The notes under the pieces are model-generated. The model did no database searches. It was not told the origin of the DNA and saw only the letters and a program-made list of their open reading frames with translations. The position numbers and the translations under genes are program-made. A stretch of DNA of 64,000 nt, from NCBI GenBank assembly GCA_014904845.1, contig MU119407.1:1-64000 (forward strand). Direction: 5' to 3'. The stretch is from Acephala macrosclerotiorum. Its lineage: Eukaryota > Ascomycota > Leotiomycetes > Helotiales > Mollisiaceae. Positions within the stretch are counted from its first letter, which is position 1. The number at the start of each line of letters is the position of its first letter. Below, in pieces: positions 40,546 to 51,012 of this stretch.

Positions 40546-40803
40546 TGTAAAAAAACAATAAAATACAAAATAAAAAAATCCAATCGTAAATTAATTCGTT
40601 TTAATCAATGAATTAAACTTATTCGAAATAATTCGTAATTTGTAAATCAATCAATCAATCAATTAAAATAAAAATAGAAAAAGTTATTAATTAGTTTATA
40701 GTAAGCGAAAACTCCTTATGTACTAAAAGATACGTGATCAGTACTGTTCTCGAAACTAACTATTTACAAGGATTTTGAAAAGAAGGCATATAATCCCACT
40801 ACA
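40546..40803 (-). repeat. LTR of the 12.3 kb retrotransposon (right)
   Basis: 258 bp, TG...CA, followed by ataa, which duplicates the bases before the left LTR. It differs from the left LTR at many C/T and G/A positions, but both retain most CpG sites of the solo LTR. Confidence 0.85.
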
Positions 40804-40807
40804 ATAA

Positions 40808-41270
40808 ATACGAGTATTTTTATAAACTCGAAATATTTTAATTAATTTTTTATATAAATATTTTTAATAAGCGATATTTCGATTTAATTTTATATAAATA
40901 CTTTTAACAAGCGAAATTTAAATGTAAATATTTAAAATATCGATTTAAATTAAACTTTATATAATTTTTTATTAAAAATAAAAATAAATTATTATATTAA
41001 AAATTAAATAATAAAATAAAAAATAAAAAATAAATTAATTATTTTTATAATTTAAAAATTATTAAAATTAATATTAATATTAAAATTTATTAATTATAAT
41101 TACGTATGCGTTCGAAATTTAATATAATATAATTTATATTTATATAAATATTAAAATTTAAATAAAATTTAATTTTATAATTTTTTATTTAAAAAACGTT
41201 AATAAAATTAATTCGATTTATATTTAAATTTCGATTATTAAAATACTTGTATAAGATAAATCGAAATATC
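40808..41270. repeat. AT-rich debris right of the retrotransposon
   Basis: A continuation of AT-saturated DNA after the target duplication, ending gradually at about 41270. A short sequence (aagcga.at.tcgattta) repeats near 40870 and 40910. No gene was seen. Confidence 0.4.
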
Positions 41271-42587
41271 CCTTATTAAAAGTGCCTATATAAAAAGCTA
41301 ATTAAAGCGCCTCGATTAAAACGTCTCGGGTCTACAAAGGCACCCGTGCCTGCGTAGGCAAGTCGGGGTACCTGTGTAGAGGCTCCTGCAGTACCGCTAG
41401 TAGTAAGCTCGCTTAGTCGTACGCGAGGGGGTGAATGAGGCACAGCACTTCTGTTGAGGACTGCTGATCTATGATAGGCGGGTCTGGAAAGGTTTCCATT
41501 TTTTATATTCTGTTACAGCCTTGATTGTCATGAGTATCAATCGTGCAGATAGCGTCTACTACATGGTATGTTTAATCACGAAAGGTACTTCGTAAAGAAC
41601 GGTGAGTAGATTTCAGGGGCGGACATCGCTAAGCAAGAGGATCTCCTCCAGGGGTGCTTGAGGCCGGGAATCACTAACCCTTCAGGGCCTCGTCTCCAAG
41701 TTTCAGGCTACGCAGCGTTAACCATTTAAGCTCTCACTCCCTGAAAATCGTTCAAAGCCGCCGATGCAGAAGTCGAGCGCCCTTCTTCTGGACACGACCT
41801 GACAATTCGTGCATTATTCCGCGCAGCACAGAATACCACCACAAATCGAAGATGCTGTCGTCTGCTGCTGACAGAGCGCCTTAGAATGCACTCGCACTAC
41901 ACCACTGTAAACTCTCTAGAGGTAACTATGCTGTAGAGCCTCTCTTCCCTGTCGTATACATGAGCATGCTCTGACTATCTGCTGCAGTAGCATACCGAGA
42001 ACGCTTGGCTGCATCGCAAGCATCGCCGACCGATCCTTCCCCGCTTCGAAACGTTTCCGTTGCTCAATGCAAGTTGGGAGATATAAGAAATGCACAGACA
42101 TTGCTGGACGAACTTTAGGGGAAATTTGGGTGATACGATCCAGGATGAGAATCCAGGGATGTGCAGGAAGTTGAAATTTAGAGGGGCGACTTTGAAATGA
42201 ATTAATCACTTGCATGAGTATCTAGAGAACGTCAAAAGCGAGGAGAACGACCACTATACCTGCAAACCCGCCTCGCCTCCGCCCATCGATGTACCATATA
42301 GTTTGCCCTATCCCACAGGTACCTGCACTCCTATGTGGTTCGGTATTCGGCATCCTGTAGCTGGCCGGGAAGGTTATTGGTCCGTCTGTAGTCGGCTTCG
42401 GATGAATCGCTGTACAACAATTTCCCCGGGATTGGCTGTGGTTCTGGTCCAACATGGAGGAATGAAGGAATACAATCAGACGAGTGCTATCGCCTTGGCA
42501 TCCCCTTATATTACTGTTATCTCAGTTGGTCTTCCTGCGCCTTCGAATTATTTTGCAACCACATTCAAAATAGCCCAAGAAGACAAC
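41271..42587. other. Intergenic between repeat block and reductase pseudogene
   Basis: Normal-composition DNA. A minus-strand 99-codon frame (41916-42215) and the upstream extension of the reductase frame (from 42210) have no recognisable domain. No feature could be supported. Confidence 0.35.
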
Positions 42588-43452
42588 ATGTCCCAGTCAA
42601 CTTCTTCCAAAAAGACAGTCCTAATCACGGGCTGCTCGGATTGCAGTTTGGGATCTGCTCTCGCAATCGCATTCCACAATGCTGGCCTACACGTTTATAC
42701 CACAGCTCGAAACCCCGCCAAAATGGCGCAGCTTGCTGCCCTCGGCATCGAAACACTCGCTCTAGATGTACTGGACCAATCCTCAATCGATGTGGCTGCC
42801 AGCAAAGTACCAAGCCTCGACATCTTGGTCAACAATGCCCGGTTCTTTGTACGCGATGCCCTTTTCCGACATCTCTATCCCCAAGGCTAAGGAGCTCTTT
42901 GATCTCAATGTCTGGTCATATCTTGCTGTTACACAGGTCTTCCTGCCGTTACTACTCAAAATTGAAGGGGATGATCGCCAATCAAACGTCCGGAGCGTCT
43001 GTACTACCTATCCATTTCAGTCCGCATACAACGCTTCGAAGGCTGCGATGGCGATGTTCTCCGATTCACAGCGTCTGGAGCTGGAACTGTTCGGGGTCAC
43101 CGTTGTTGATTTGAAGACTAGAATGACAAAATCTAACACGATAAAGACCTAGAAGGACAAGGACAAGCCACGGAGTACTTTGCCGAAAGACTCGCTCTAT
43201 GAACCAGCAAAGGAAGCCGTCGAGTCATCGATGAACGTGGAGAAGCTTGCCGAGGGAGCTATGGATACCCAGGAATATGGTAATTTGGTTGTGCGGAACC
43301 TATTAAAGAAGAAACCACCGCCTCTCATTTGGACTGGAGGTCTCAATACCTGGCTGATTCGAATCGTCATGTTCTTGCCCTTTAGAACGTTTGATGGGAC
43401 GTTAAAGAAGATGACTGGCCTTGATGTCGTGGCGGCGAGGGTGGGCAAATGA
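42588..43452 (+). pseudogene. Short-chain dehydrogenase/reductase (Ayr1-like), broken
   Basis: Classical SDR pieces follow in order: VLITGCSDCSLG (cofactor loop), DILVNNA, IPKAKELFDLNVWSYLAVTQ, NQTSGAS (catalytic Ser region), SAYNASKAA (YxxxK) and a C-terminal segment with LKKKPPPLIWTGG. The pieces are in different frames. A +1 shift occurs at about 42838-42841 in a CCC run, a second at about 42956-42968, and a compensating one at about 43008-43014. An in-frame TAG follows at 43150-43152. The gene resembles fungal NADPH-dependent 1-acyl-dihydroxyacetone-phosphate reductase-like proteins. It is convergent with the broken methyltransferase 130 bp away. Sequencing error could explain the indels in base runs, but less easily the stop codon. 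Confidence 0.8.
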
Positions 43453-43584
43453 AACGTATTGCTTCTGACCAGGAACTGATTTAAGGATAGTGTCTTGAAC
43501 ACGGCGAAGTGTGGAGGAGGATGACGGAGTTCGCCGATGAATTTCTCTTCAGAATCTATGGAGACGAGCAGCGTAACGTTCTTC

Positions 43585-44516
43585 TCATTTTCTCGTCGCT
43601 AGCAACTGCACTGCTGGGTACACAATGTCAACTAGTTTATCAGGCCCGCCAACGGCCTTCTCAACCTGCGCCCAAAATTCTTTCACGTCCTCCTCAGGAA
43701 TGTTTGGCAGAACGCTTGTGAAGAATCCTTTCACCCACTCCAAATCTTTCACATCTGTCCATGCATCATCTCGCTCGGCTTCCATAACGTCGTCCTTGCC
43801 CACCCTGGTTTCAAATGGCTTCATGTTCTTCAAACTCATGCAAATTGGCTCCTTCTTCCCTTCCGTGTTGATGAATATCCGCTTTGCTCCAGGCTCCCAA
43901 TATTCCGCCGAAAGCGTGACAATGTCGAACGCCGAGTCCGTCACTCTGGATGCCCGCGAGGGGAATCCACCACCCTCATGAAGCTTCGCAACCCAGACAT
44001 CATAGACTTTCTCGAGCCCTGCTAGAGCCTTGGGGTTGTTGACAATCAACGAGCGGCCGTAGAAGCTGATGGCTACAGTCCCACCACTTTTCACCTGCCG
44101 AGCAAAGGACTCCATGGCACGCTCAATATCTGTCCAATGCATGGCCTGTGCTATGACAAGCAGGTCTACAGTCCCATCCTGCACTGAGCTCTTCTCGGCG
44201 CTCTCTTGCAAGAAAGTGAATTGGGACTTTGGGTGCCCGAATTCATTGGTCAGGCGATCGCAAGCAATGTCAACATAGCTGTCGTTTGGGTCAGAGACGA
44301 TAACATGTCGGAACTTGTTCGCCAGCCCGAGGCCACAATTCCAGGACCTGCCCCAACGTCGCGTGCGATATCCCAGGAGTTGGAATGCTGTGCGTGGTAT
44401 TTGTAGATGCGCTCGTAGTATGAGGTGGGGTAAAGAGGTCGATATTTGATGCACTCAGCCCAGCTGAAGTTCGAGGCTGCGAAGCCGGGTTTCTCAGACT
44501 TGTCTTTGGGGGATAT
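43585..44516 (-). pseudogene. SAM-dependent methyltransferase (TMT1-like class I), broken
   Basis: The 5' part, read from an ATA at 44516-44514, gives SPKDKSEKPGF...KYRPLYPTSYYERIY and the SAM-binding loop DVGAGPGIVASG. The frame then breaks at about 44324-44328, where one base appears to be missing. The rest continues in another frame with LANKFRHVIVSDPN, the acidic post-I motif region and AQAMHWTD, to a normal stop at 43585. The fold is a class I methyltransferase like fungal trans-aconitate methyltransferase relatives; the substrate is unknown. The expected ATG is ATA, a G to A change on the coding strand. Start loss plus a frameshift make this a likely pseudogene. Confidence 0.75.
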
Positions 44517-45422
44517 ACTGATGATCAGTGTACAGGGAAATAATAAGAACAGTGAGTCTTCTTTTTATTGGCATTCTTCTCGGGGTCTGCTCTCTATCTG
44601 AAGTTAATGCCGACACATTTGATGCGCTAACTCCAGCAGTTAAAGTGCGCGCTTCGTAAAAATAGTACAGCGTTGCGAACGAGCGAATCATGTCTTGCGC
44701 ATTGACTACTGTCCTCATCTGGCTAAAATAGGGATCGCCACTTAAGCGAAAGCTACAGTGGCACCTGCCCATGGCCCCTCTCCGATCTTGTCACTCTGAA
44801 TCTCCGCCAGCATCCACAATGAAAGTGAGGCTGGGAGACCAAGAATGCTGTGGGAGAGATGGAGTGCTGACTGACAACGCAAACCAATATCGCATACGAA
44901 ATCGAGGATGGAATGCTCTGTGGCTCTAGCCTCCAATTTGTCTTCACTTTATAAACTCCTAGCTCTGCGTCCCTTACTCAATTATCTATGCTAATCTCAT
45001 CAGTCACAAGAGCTATCCAGTATCTCAGCCTCGCCTAGACTATCTAGGCCACAATCTTCTACCACTCGTCGAGATGCCTATTCCAAAGTAGTCCAATCTG
45101 TGAAAGTCCAGCCAATGTTGGGAGATTGAATACGCCAACAATCACAAGCGTATCGCAGTGACTAACCATGTCACGCATTGGTAATCGTAATTTACACTTT
45201 GTTGACCTGTCAACTCATCAGTCAAATATCAAAATACAGTCATTTTTACCAAGGTCGGTCAAACCTACATTTTCCGGACATCTTTCCAAAGGCGTACAGA
45301 CAATCGCCTTTGTGCATAGTCCCATCCCACAAGGCAGAACCTCTGCACGCGGTAGATCCATTTGGCCATATCAAACCCGGGTCTGGTGTCAACACACCTG
45401 ACAGGGTAAGTTGATCTTTTCC
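44517..45422. other. Intergenic between two pseudogenes
   Basis: Separates the methyltransferase 5' end from the 3' end of the secreted-protein pseudogene. Short frames (44494-44947, 45168-45414) lack recognisable domains. Nothing else was seen. Confidence 0.35.
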
Positions 45423-47478
45423 CTAATTGTAATTTGCGCTGTAGAGTGGTATTGCGTCTTGACAGAACTTGTTGTAGGCTGCACTCAAATCGTCTGGGTT
45501 AACGACCTTTCCGTCAGTTCCGCAGGTTGGCACAACAGCACCATTAGTTGGAGGAAAGCCCGTGATATTCTCGGCCAATGGAGTCACCATAAAAACCGCG
45601 CCTTGGGTATTAGTGTAGGTACCACCATACTTGTCGTCAAATGGGTTGTTGGTTGGATCGTTATGATCGCAATTGTCGAGTGTGTTACGAAATTGGCTGA
45701 TGCAATCGCTGACTCCCATATCATAGCTCTCGTAATACGACAGGGTGATCTTGACATCCGTGCTTGTGCCCTGGTTGTACTCTGATTCGATTCGAAGTCC
45801 AGGAGGTCCGTTGAATGAGCTTTGCTGGTCAAGACAGAACTGGCTAATTGCATCTACTCCGATGTTGATATCGACCCATTTCTGCAATGGGTAATTGTTG
45901 CAATGGATCGGGTTCCCAGCTAGTGGTGTCAGCTCTAAGGAGAGTCCTCCTTGGTAGTCAATTGTGCCGCCGTGCTTCCAATCTCCTGGATTATCAGGGC
46001 TGTTGCCATCACAGCCATCCAGAATTGTGAGCAAGAAGTCCTTGCAGTCATCGCTAGGCATGACAGATCCAAATTGTCCAAAATCAATTCGAAGTTCCAG
46101 CCAGGAGTCAGTTCCATTGAAATAGTGTTGTGTGTAGTCCGTCACGATTGGAGAGGGGTCCTTGTCTATGTTTCCGCTACCGCAGAACTGATTGATGGCG
46201 TTCACTCCTGACTGTCGACTCACGGTATTTTGAGTACCAACACCAGTGAGTGCTGTTTGGATTCTCTGGCACTGCTTTGGCTGCTTCTGCTAGCATCACT
46301 TGCTGTGCGGCCATTAGATCAGCGTCCCAAGGATAGAACTCTGTCGCTTCTTCAATGAGATAGCATTCGCAGCCCTCATTGCCTTTGATGGTGCACTTTC
46401 CGTTCTCCCCGTGTCAATTTGTTTCTACGTACGCCGGCTAGACATGGGTTAGTGTCCTTCTTACACACCTTGAACGCCCTCATTATCTTACTGCGTTCTC
46501 ATTTGTGCCACAGACTATTGTATTGTCTTGGTCGTTTCGGAAGAGACGATTGTTGAGTATCAACCGACTTTGTATGTGAATATTCTGAGCCTCGAGGATC
46601 ATCAGCACTCCTAAAATGCTGACTGCCACTCTTCTGTGCTTAATGGGTGCCTAAGTTCGAAGCAATAGTATTGCTCTTAGGTCGTTGGGATCGACGAACC
46701 CAGTGGTAATAGCCATCTCCATCAAGCCTTGCGTAAGCCATTTCGAAAGCAATATTGATCGTTCCGGCGAAATCTCTGATCACAGCTGCTGAATCTGCCA
46801 CAGCTGGAAAGACGTTGGCAAGTGCACCAGTTAGATCAAAGTCCATCTAGTCGAAATCTGCATTCATGCGATCAAGAAAGCATGAATCTATAACGAGCTC
46901 GCTGATTAGCGGATCGTTCGCCCTAACCTCAAGATCCGAATAGGTAATTTCGTTGTGTGCTTCTCTTCTCCCTACAGCTCCTGTATCTAAGCAAATTGAA
47001 TCGTCCGCCATGAAATTATGCCCCGCTTCGAGAAGAGGTGCTGATATGTCTATGACTTCATTGTTGTCCGCGTTATTCGCGAGATTGACGCCAATGTGGT
47101 GAGTGAAGGTGAAAGCTGTCCCATTTTGAGTAGCCCTTACAATCTCAGTGCCAAAATCACCTGGCCTAGACTGTTATGTTAGAGCAGTTTTCGCTATTTT
47201 CGTTTTCAAGATCATGATTGCAAAGGTGTGTCATACGGAGATGATACTGCGGCTACAGAAGCTTGAACTGTTGCAGATGTCCCAACGCTCTCCGCAGAAG
47301 AGAACGCTACTGATGTCGAAGCTATTACACTAGTTCCTGCTGATGCTCCCGCTTGAGGCGATCTGTCCGTGATGAGAGGATAGGTAACTGGGGTCTTGAC
47401 GGACATCGAGTCTGCTGGAAATGAAATAGCTGGAGCTACCCATAGAAGAAGCGTGTGCCAAATGATGTAGATATACAT
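45423..47478 (-). pseudogene. Large secreted protein, chitinase-tail-like, broken
   Basis: Starts with a signal-peptide-like stretch at 47478 (MYIYIIWHTLLLWVAPA) and a Ser/Thr/Ala-rich linker. A probable intron at 47171-47247 is followed by a long exon, a second intron at 46438-46491 (GTAAGA...CTAAC...CTAG, phase 0) and Cys-rich repeats of the type C..FL..ILDGCDGN. The order resembles the long C-terminal region of subgroup C (LysM/GH18) fungal chitinases, but no GH18 catalytic domain is visible here. Lesions: TAG at 46847-46849, a 1-nt shift near 46640, TGA at 46414-46416, and a shift near 46253-46258. The two stops fit G to A changes. The 3' 266 codons (from 46220) remain open. The family call is from recall and is moderately uncertain. 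Confidence 0.6.
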
Positions 47479-48395
47479 TTCTTCTGCCGAAGTAACGCAG
47501 CTTTTATTGTTGCCTGAAAGAATTGAAGTCGCAGTCTGGTCATGAAATCTTGGGCGTGGATAGGCAAGTGCTTGTTCTCGCTGAAGAATGGCGATTGCGG
47601 CGCACTGTTGGAGTCCCTTTAGGGATGGTCTTATTCTAAAGTTGTACTGAATGACTTTGGACAAGGCTACCGAAAAGGTCGCTTTTGCTACATTGTCACC
47701 GCCCACTCCTAACATGTCCAACTGAAGCTACCGAACCACTGGTCCTCAGCCGGTGATTTATTCTTTTTTGCTTCAAATCCACTAGGTCCGCAAATGGCAA
47801 AGCCTGCTCATGTTGGACTTGCGCTAGATTTACTGCTATTTATGTCAGGTACTTCTCGGTTCCCCGTGGACCGTCACTGGAGGGACGTTTTAAATACGGT
47901 CCACAGTGCGAGAGTTACATCTAAATACAGGAATAACAAGGTTAGTAGTAGCTCTAGGAGCAGCGAGCTCTCCATTTAACCGCGGTGACCTTCCACAAGT
48001 TGCCACGCCATAAGGCCACTATATTCGTATACGATTCTATATGTAACTTTTATTTTAATTTTCCAACATTTCCTTGCGCCCTTAGAAGCTGTTTGATTCC
48101 TTGCGTTGGCTGAGGGCGTAATGAGCTGCTGTATCATAGGAGGCGATGATGAGGATAACGATTAAAACTTTCATATCTGCTTTGTTATAATTGAATCTAT
48201 TTTCAACTGGAATTATCAGCTGTTATATGGGTCGTTGGAGTCTATTCTCGCCCAAATAGAGATTTGGAAGCATGGATTGAGGCAAAATTACTGATTTTGC
48301 ATAAAGGACGTCCTAGCCCACGGTCAGTCTGGGCTTAAGTTCAACCTTTCTACTTGCAAAATTGCAAGTGTCAAACATCGACAACGGCTCTCTCT
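47479..48395. other. Intergenic, divergent between two secreted-protein pseudogenes
   Basis: Head-to-head spacer between the chitinase-tail-like and peptidase-like pseudogenes. The frame of the former is open upstream to 47721 (QQCAAIAILQREQAL...), so its N-terminus could lie further out. No other feature was recognised. Confidence 0.35.
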
Positions 48396-49309
48396 ATAAT
48401 CTCAAGGAGAGCATTCACCGTACTTCTTTTTATTTCGGTGAGCTCATCTTACATGCTTGATGCCAGCTGCCAAGGTCTGTCCGCCGAACTGAGACATGAT
48501 ACACGTTGTGCTTTGCTGACGCATTTAAGTCAACCAAATTTAGACCTTGTCGATAAAGGAATGGTAGCAGCTATTGGGATGGCTCAAGCAGTATTCGATG
48601 TATTGGATAGGCGACCTTGGAATACTCCAGGCAATCCTGATCAAATTTACTCAGACTTGGCCAACTGGCTCCTCAAAGAGGACGGATCGACAGCACATGT
48701 ACCCCAGGTGCCACCCGTGGACCCCGTAGATGATACTCGTGATAATTTGAGTCAAGCACAAGGTATGATCGCATATCTCTGAAGAAAGTAGCAAAGCTAA
48801 AGTTCGAAGATATATACGATCAGGTGATATCTATGCTTCCCAAGAATCAACCCATATCCAATGCATATCCACTGACAGGATTCTCAAATGTTCCTCTGTG
48901 ATCTTTCTCGGCTTACCAACTCGGTGGTACATCCAGACAAACATTTCAATACTCTGAGAAATATTTTCAAGTCGGAAAAGACTACCGCTGCGCCTGATCC
49001 GTGCCACAAAGAATTCGTCAAAACACGGATCTATGGCTTTTACAGAACTTCCTCCACATGAGGAGGAGTTGCTAGAAGAAGAAAGAACTAAAGTTCGTAT
49101 TCACATTATATAGCCACATGGCTGGCCCCAAAGGCAGCAATGGACGGATTGCAGTGCTCGACAGCACAATTCTTCACGAACTTCTCCACTCCTACTGGGG
49201 CAAGCTGCGAAAGGACATCGGTTACGAACGGGAAGCTTCGATTGCATTATCCCACCGAGACTCCCTTTGGAATGCTGGTCAGTGGATCGAGTTAAAAGAC
49301 GAGTTGTAA
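48396..49309 (+). pseudogene. Probable secreted HExxH metallopeptidase, broken
   Basis: The 5' part reads a hydrophobic leader (AFTVLLFISVSSSY) and then LDASCQG and a helix-like GMVAAIGMAQAV. This resembles N-termini of fungal secreted metallopeptidases of the deuterolysin / lysine-specific metalloendopeptidase kind. The frame stops at 48780. Some 400 bp downstream in another frame lies STILHELLHSYWG (49166-49204), an HExxH zinc motif at 49175-49189, ending at 49309. The segments between contain several stops in all frames, with a possible intron after 48760. No ATG precedes the leader; an ATA occupies the expected position at 48396. Homology is suggested by motif and order only. Confidence 0.45.
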
Positions 49310-49627
49310 ATGGTGTCAAATTTCTAACGAAAGGTTAGATAATCTTATGTTCTTCGCTCTTGGTGTGCGAATGATAAAGAGTCAGGTAAGTCAGCAGTAC
49401 GTATTAGGCACCCTTGCTAATGCGTCGAATGGGCTGAGACCTCGTCAAGATAGATCTGTTTTAAAAGCGTAGATGAAAAGCAAAGCGGCCAAAATTTATT
49501 TCTGTCATGAGGCAAGTGGCAAGTTGAGCAAGATGGAAGTTGAAATTACCTAGAGTTGTTTCGACATCCCTACCTCTCATCTTTGCAGCTAACCAGGTTT
49601 TGGGAAGACTTTTCTTTGCCCCTTTCC

Positions 49628-50461
49628 TTATCCAGAGTTTGCGACTCTATTAACAGTGCAAGGAAGCTCGAGAGGACTTTCACCTTGAAGCCACCCCAAC
49701 TCTACCACAAATATTTCCACCTTATTAAGTAGTTTTGTGTCTTGAAGAAGTCTCTTCTCCTCGAATGGCCATTCCAGCTCCCATATGAAAAAGGGAAATA
49801 TTTGGACGAGTAATCTTCTTAATCCCTTGAGAGAAGCAATGATCTCCCATACCTTCCTCCATTTTCTATTCTCCTTGCTGTTTTCCTTTGGAGGTTCCTT
49901 AACATGCCACTTCACCCACGCGTCCTGGATCATGTTCAACCGCTGAGGCAGGATCTTTCCTGGCAGGGAAAGTACAGTAGCCGGCATGTCCAATCTGAAA
50001 CTGTTGCCACTGTATATTAGATTAACTGTTTCTAAATATCTAAGTTGCATTAGCATCTTTCAGCAAGAATGGAGACGCCTTACGTACAACTGATGACACG
50101 TCAATGGAATTTCCAATATAAATCGTTTCCTGATCACATCATGGGGCTTCATGTAGATAATTTGCTTCAGTCGGCCACCTGACTCGCCAGCATCCAGGTG
50201 AAGCGCGATGCTGCAGAGACAGTACTCGATGATTTGTCTTCGAACTTCTAGCGGAAGAAGAAGAATCCCCGATGTCTGTTAAATAGCTGGACTTTCCGAA
50301 GTCCTCTCCGATTTGGAATAAAATAGGAGCGACAGTACCTTGTCCCGCGGTTGAGGTCCTTCTGAGATCGCAGCTTCCGCAATACGTGCTTCCAAAGCTC
50401 GCGGTGTACTTCTCCTCAACTTCCGTAAATTCGAGCAACGAGAGGCGAGAAAGGCCCGCAT
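49628..50461 (-). CDS. DUF7730-like protein, three exons
   Basis: Exons: 50461-50339, 50275-50088 and 50039-49628. Introns are 50276-50338 (63 nt, GTACTG...TAACAG) and 50040-50087 (48 nt, GTACGT...CTTAG). Splicing joins three otherwise separate frames into a 240-residue protein. Its core is typical of the family: LPLEVRRQIIEYCL, followed by LHLDAGESGGRLKQI, LTCHQLYLETVNLIYSGNSF and LPGKILPQRLN. The LPLE.R..I opening resembles F-box-like segments in this abundant family of fungal proteins, but no biochemical role is established. The ATG at 50461 was chosen; an in-frame ATG at 50569 would add 36 residues. It lies divergent to the DUF2855 gene, with a DNA transposon between them. All splice junctions keep frame, so the gene looks intact. 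Confidence 0.75.
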
Positions 50462-50839
50462 GTTTTTGAGAGTGATACGAGAATTGTGGTATCGTGAGAG
50501 GATGCTGGAGCTGGCGAGAATAATAGATGTATGTACAAGTTCGTGACCTGCATGAGAGTTGGTCAGCATTTACAGAACACCAATCGCGAGATACCAACAC
50601 CAACAAAGAAAACTGCGACCTAAATACAGACCTGTTTCATGGTCACCGGCTATTGCGCCCTAATCCTTCAAAGTACCAACTTTAGGGATGAATTCGAAGG
50701 ATTGAACAGCATGCACTTGAATTTGTTTCCATTTCCGGTTGCAGGTCGTTACATTTGCGTCTTCGGACATGAACATCGGCGTTATTCCCCCTTTCCTGAG
50801 CCGAGGTTTGCCAAGCCCGAACCGAAATCTTGATCAGTA

Positions 50840-50890
50840 AGTCAAACCCCCTAGAAGTGGGCCCCCCCCTGTTCTGGGCCACCTCGCTTA
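50840..50890 (+). repeat. Left terminal inverted repeat
   Basis: 51 bp, beginning agtcaaaccccctagaag and containing a run of eight C. It is the reverse complement of 52626-52676 except for one G/C position next to the C run. Confidence 0.85.
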
Positions 50891-51012
50891 GCACACCGCC
50901 ACTACCTCACCACTCACTTTAATCTCGAATATTTTTATTATTCCTTAATAAAACTCTTTCAAATTTTGCAAATCATTAGAGCCGATCATAAAGCCTTCAT
51001 ATACGGAAACTA

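Larger units (their letters stand above)
28523..40803 (-). mobile_element. Ty3/gypsy-like LTR retrotransposon, RIP-degraded, 12.3 kb
   Basis: Bounded by two direct 258-bp LTRs (28523-28780 and 40546-40803), each starting TG and ending CA. Four flanking bases are duplicated: ataa at 28519-28522 and at 40804-40807. The interior is strongly AT-rich and every long frame is destroyed. One remnant (34334-34594, minus strand) resembles the end of a Ty3/gypsy RNase H domain, so the element is inferred to read on the minus strand with its 5' LTR at the right. Removing the nested solo LTR leaves about 12.0 kb, long for this class, so extra coding capacity or further nested insertions are likely. No primer binding site survives clearly. 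Confidence 0.75.

Noticed and set aside
42210..42587. N-terminal extension of the reductase frame
   Set aside because: The SDR family starts at the ATG at 42588. The upstream 126 codons have no similarity to the family and no signal peptide.
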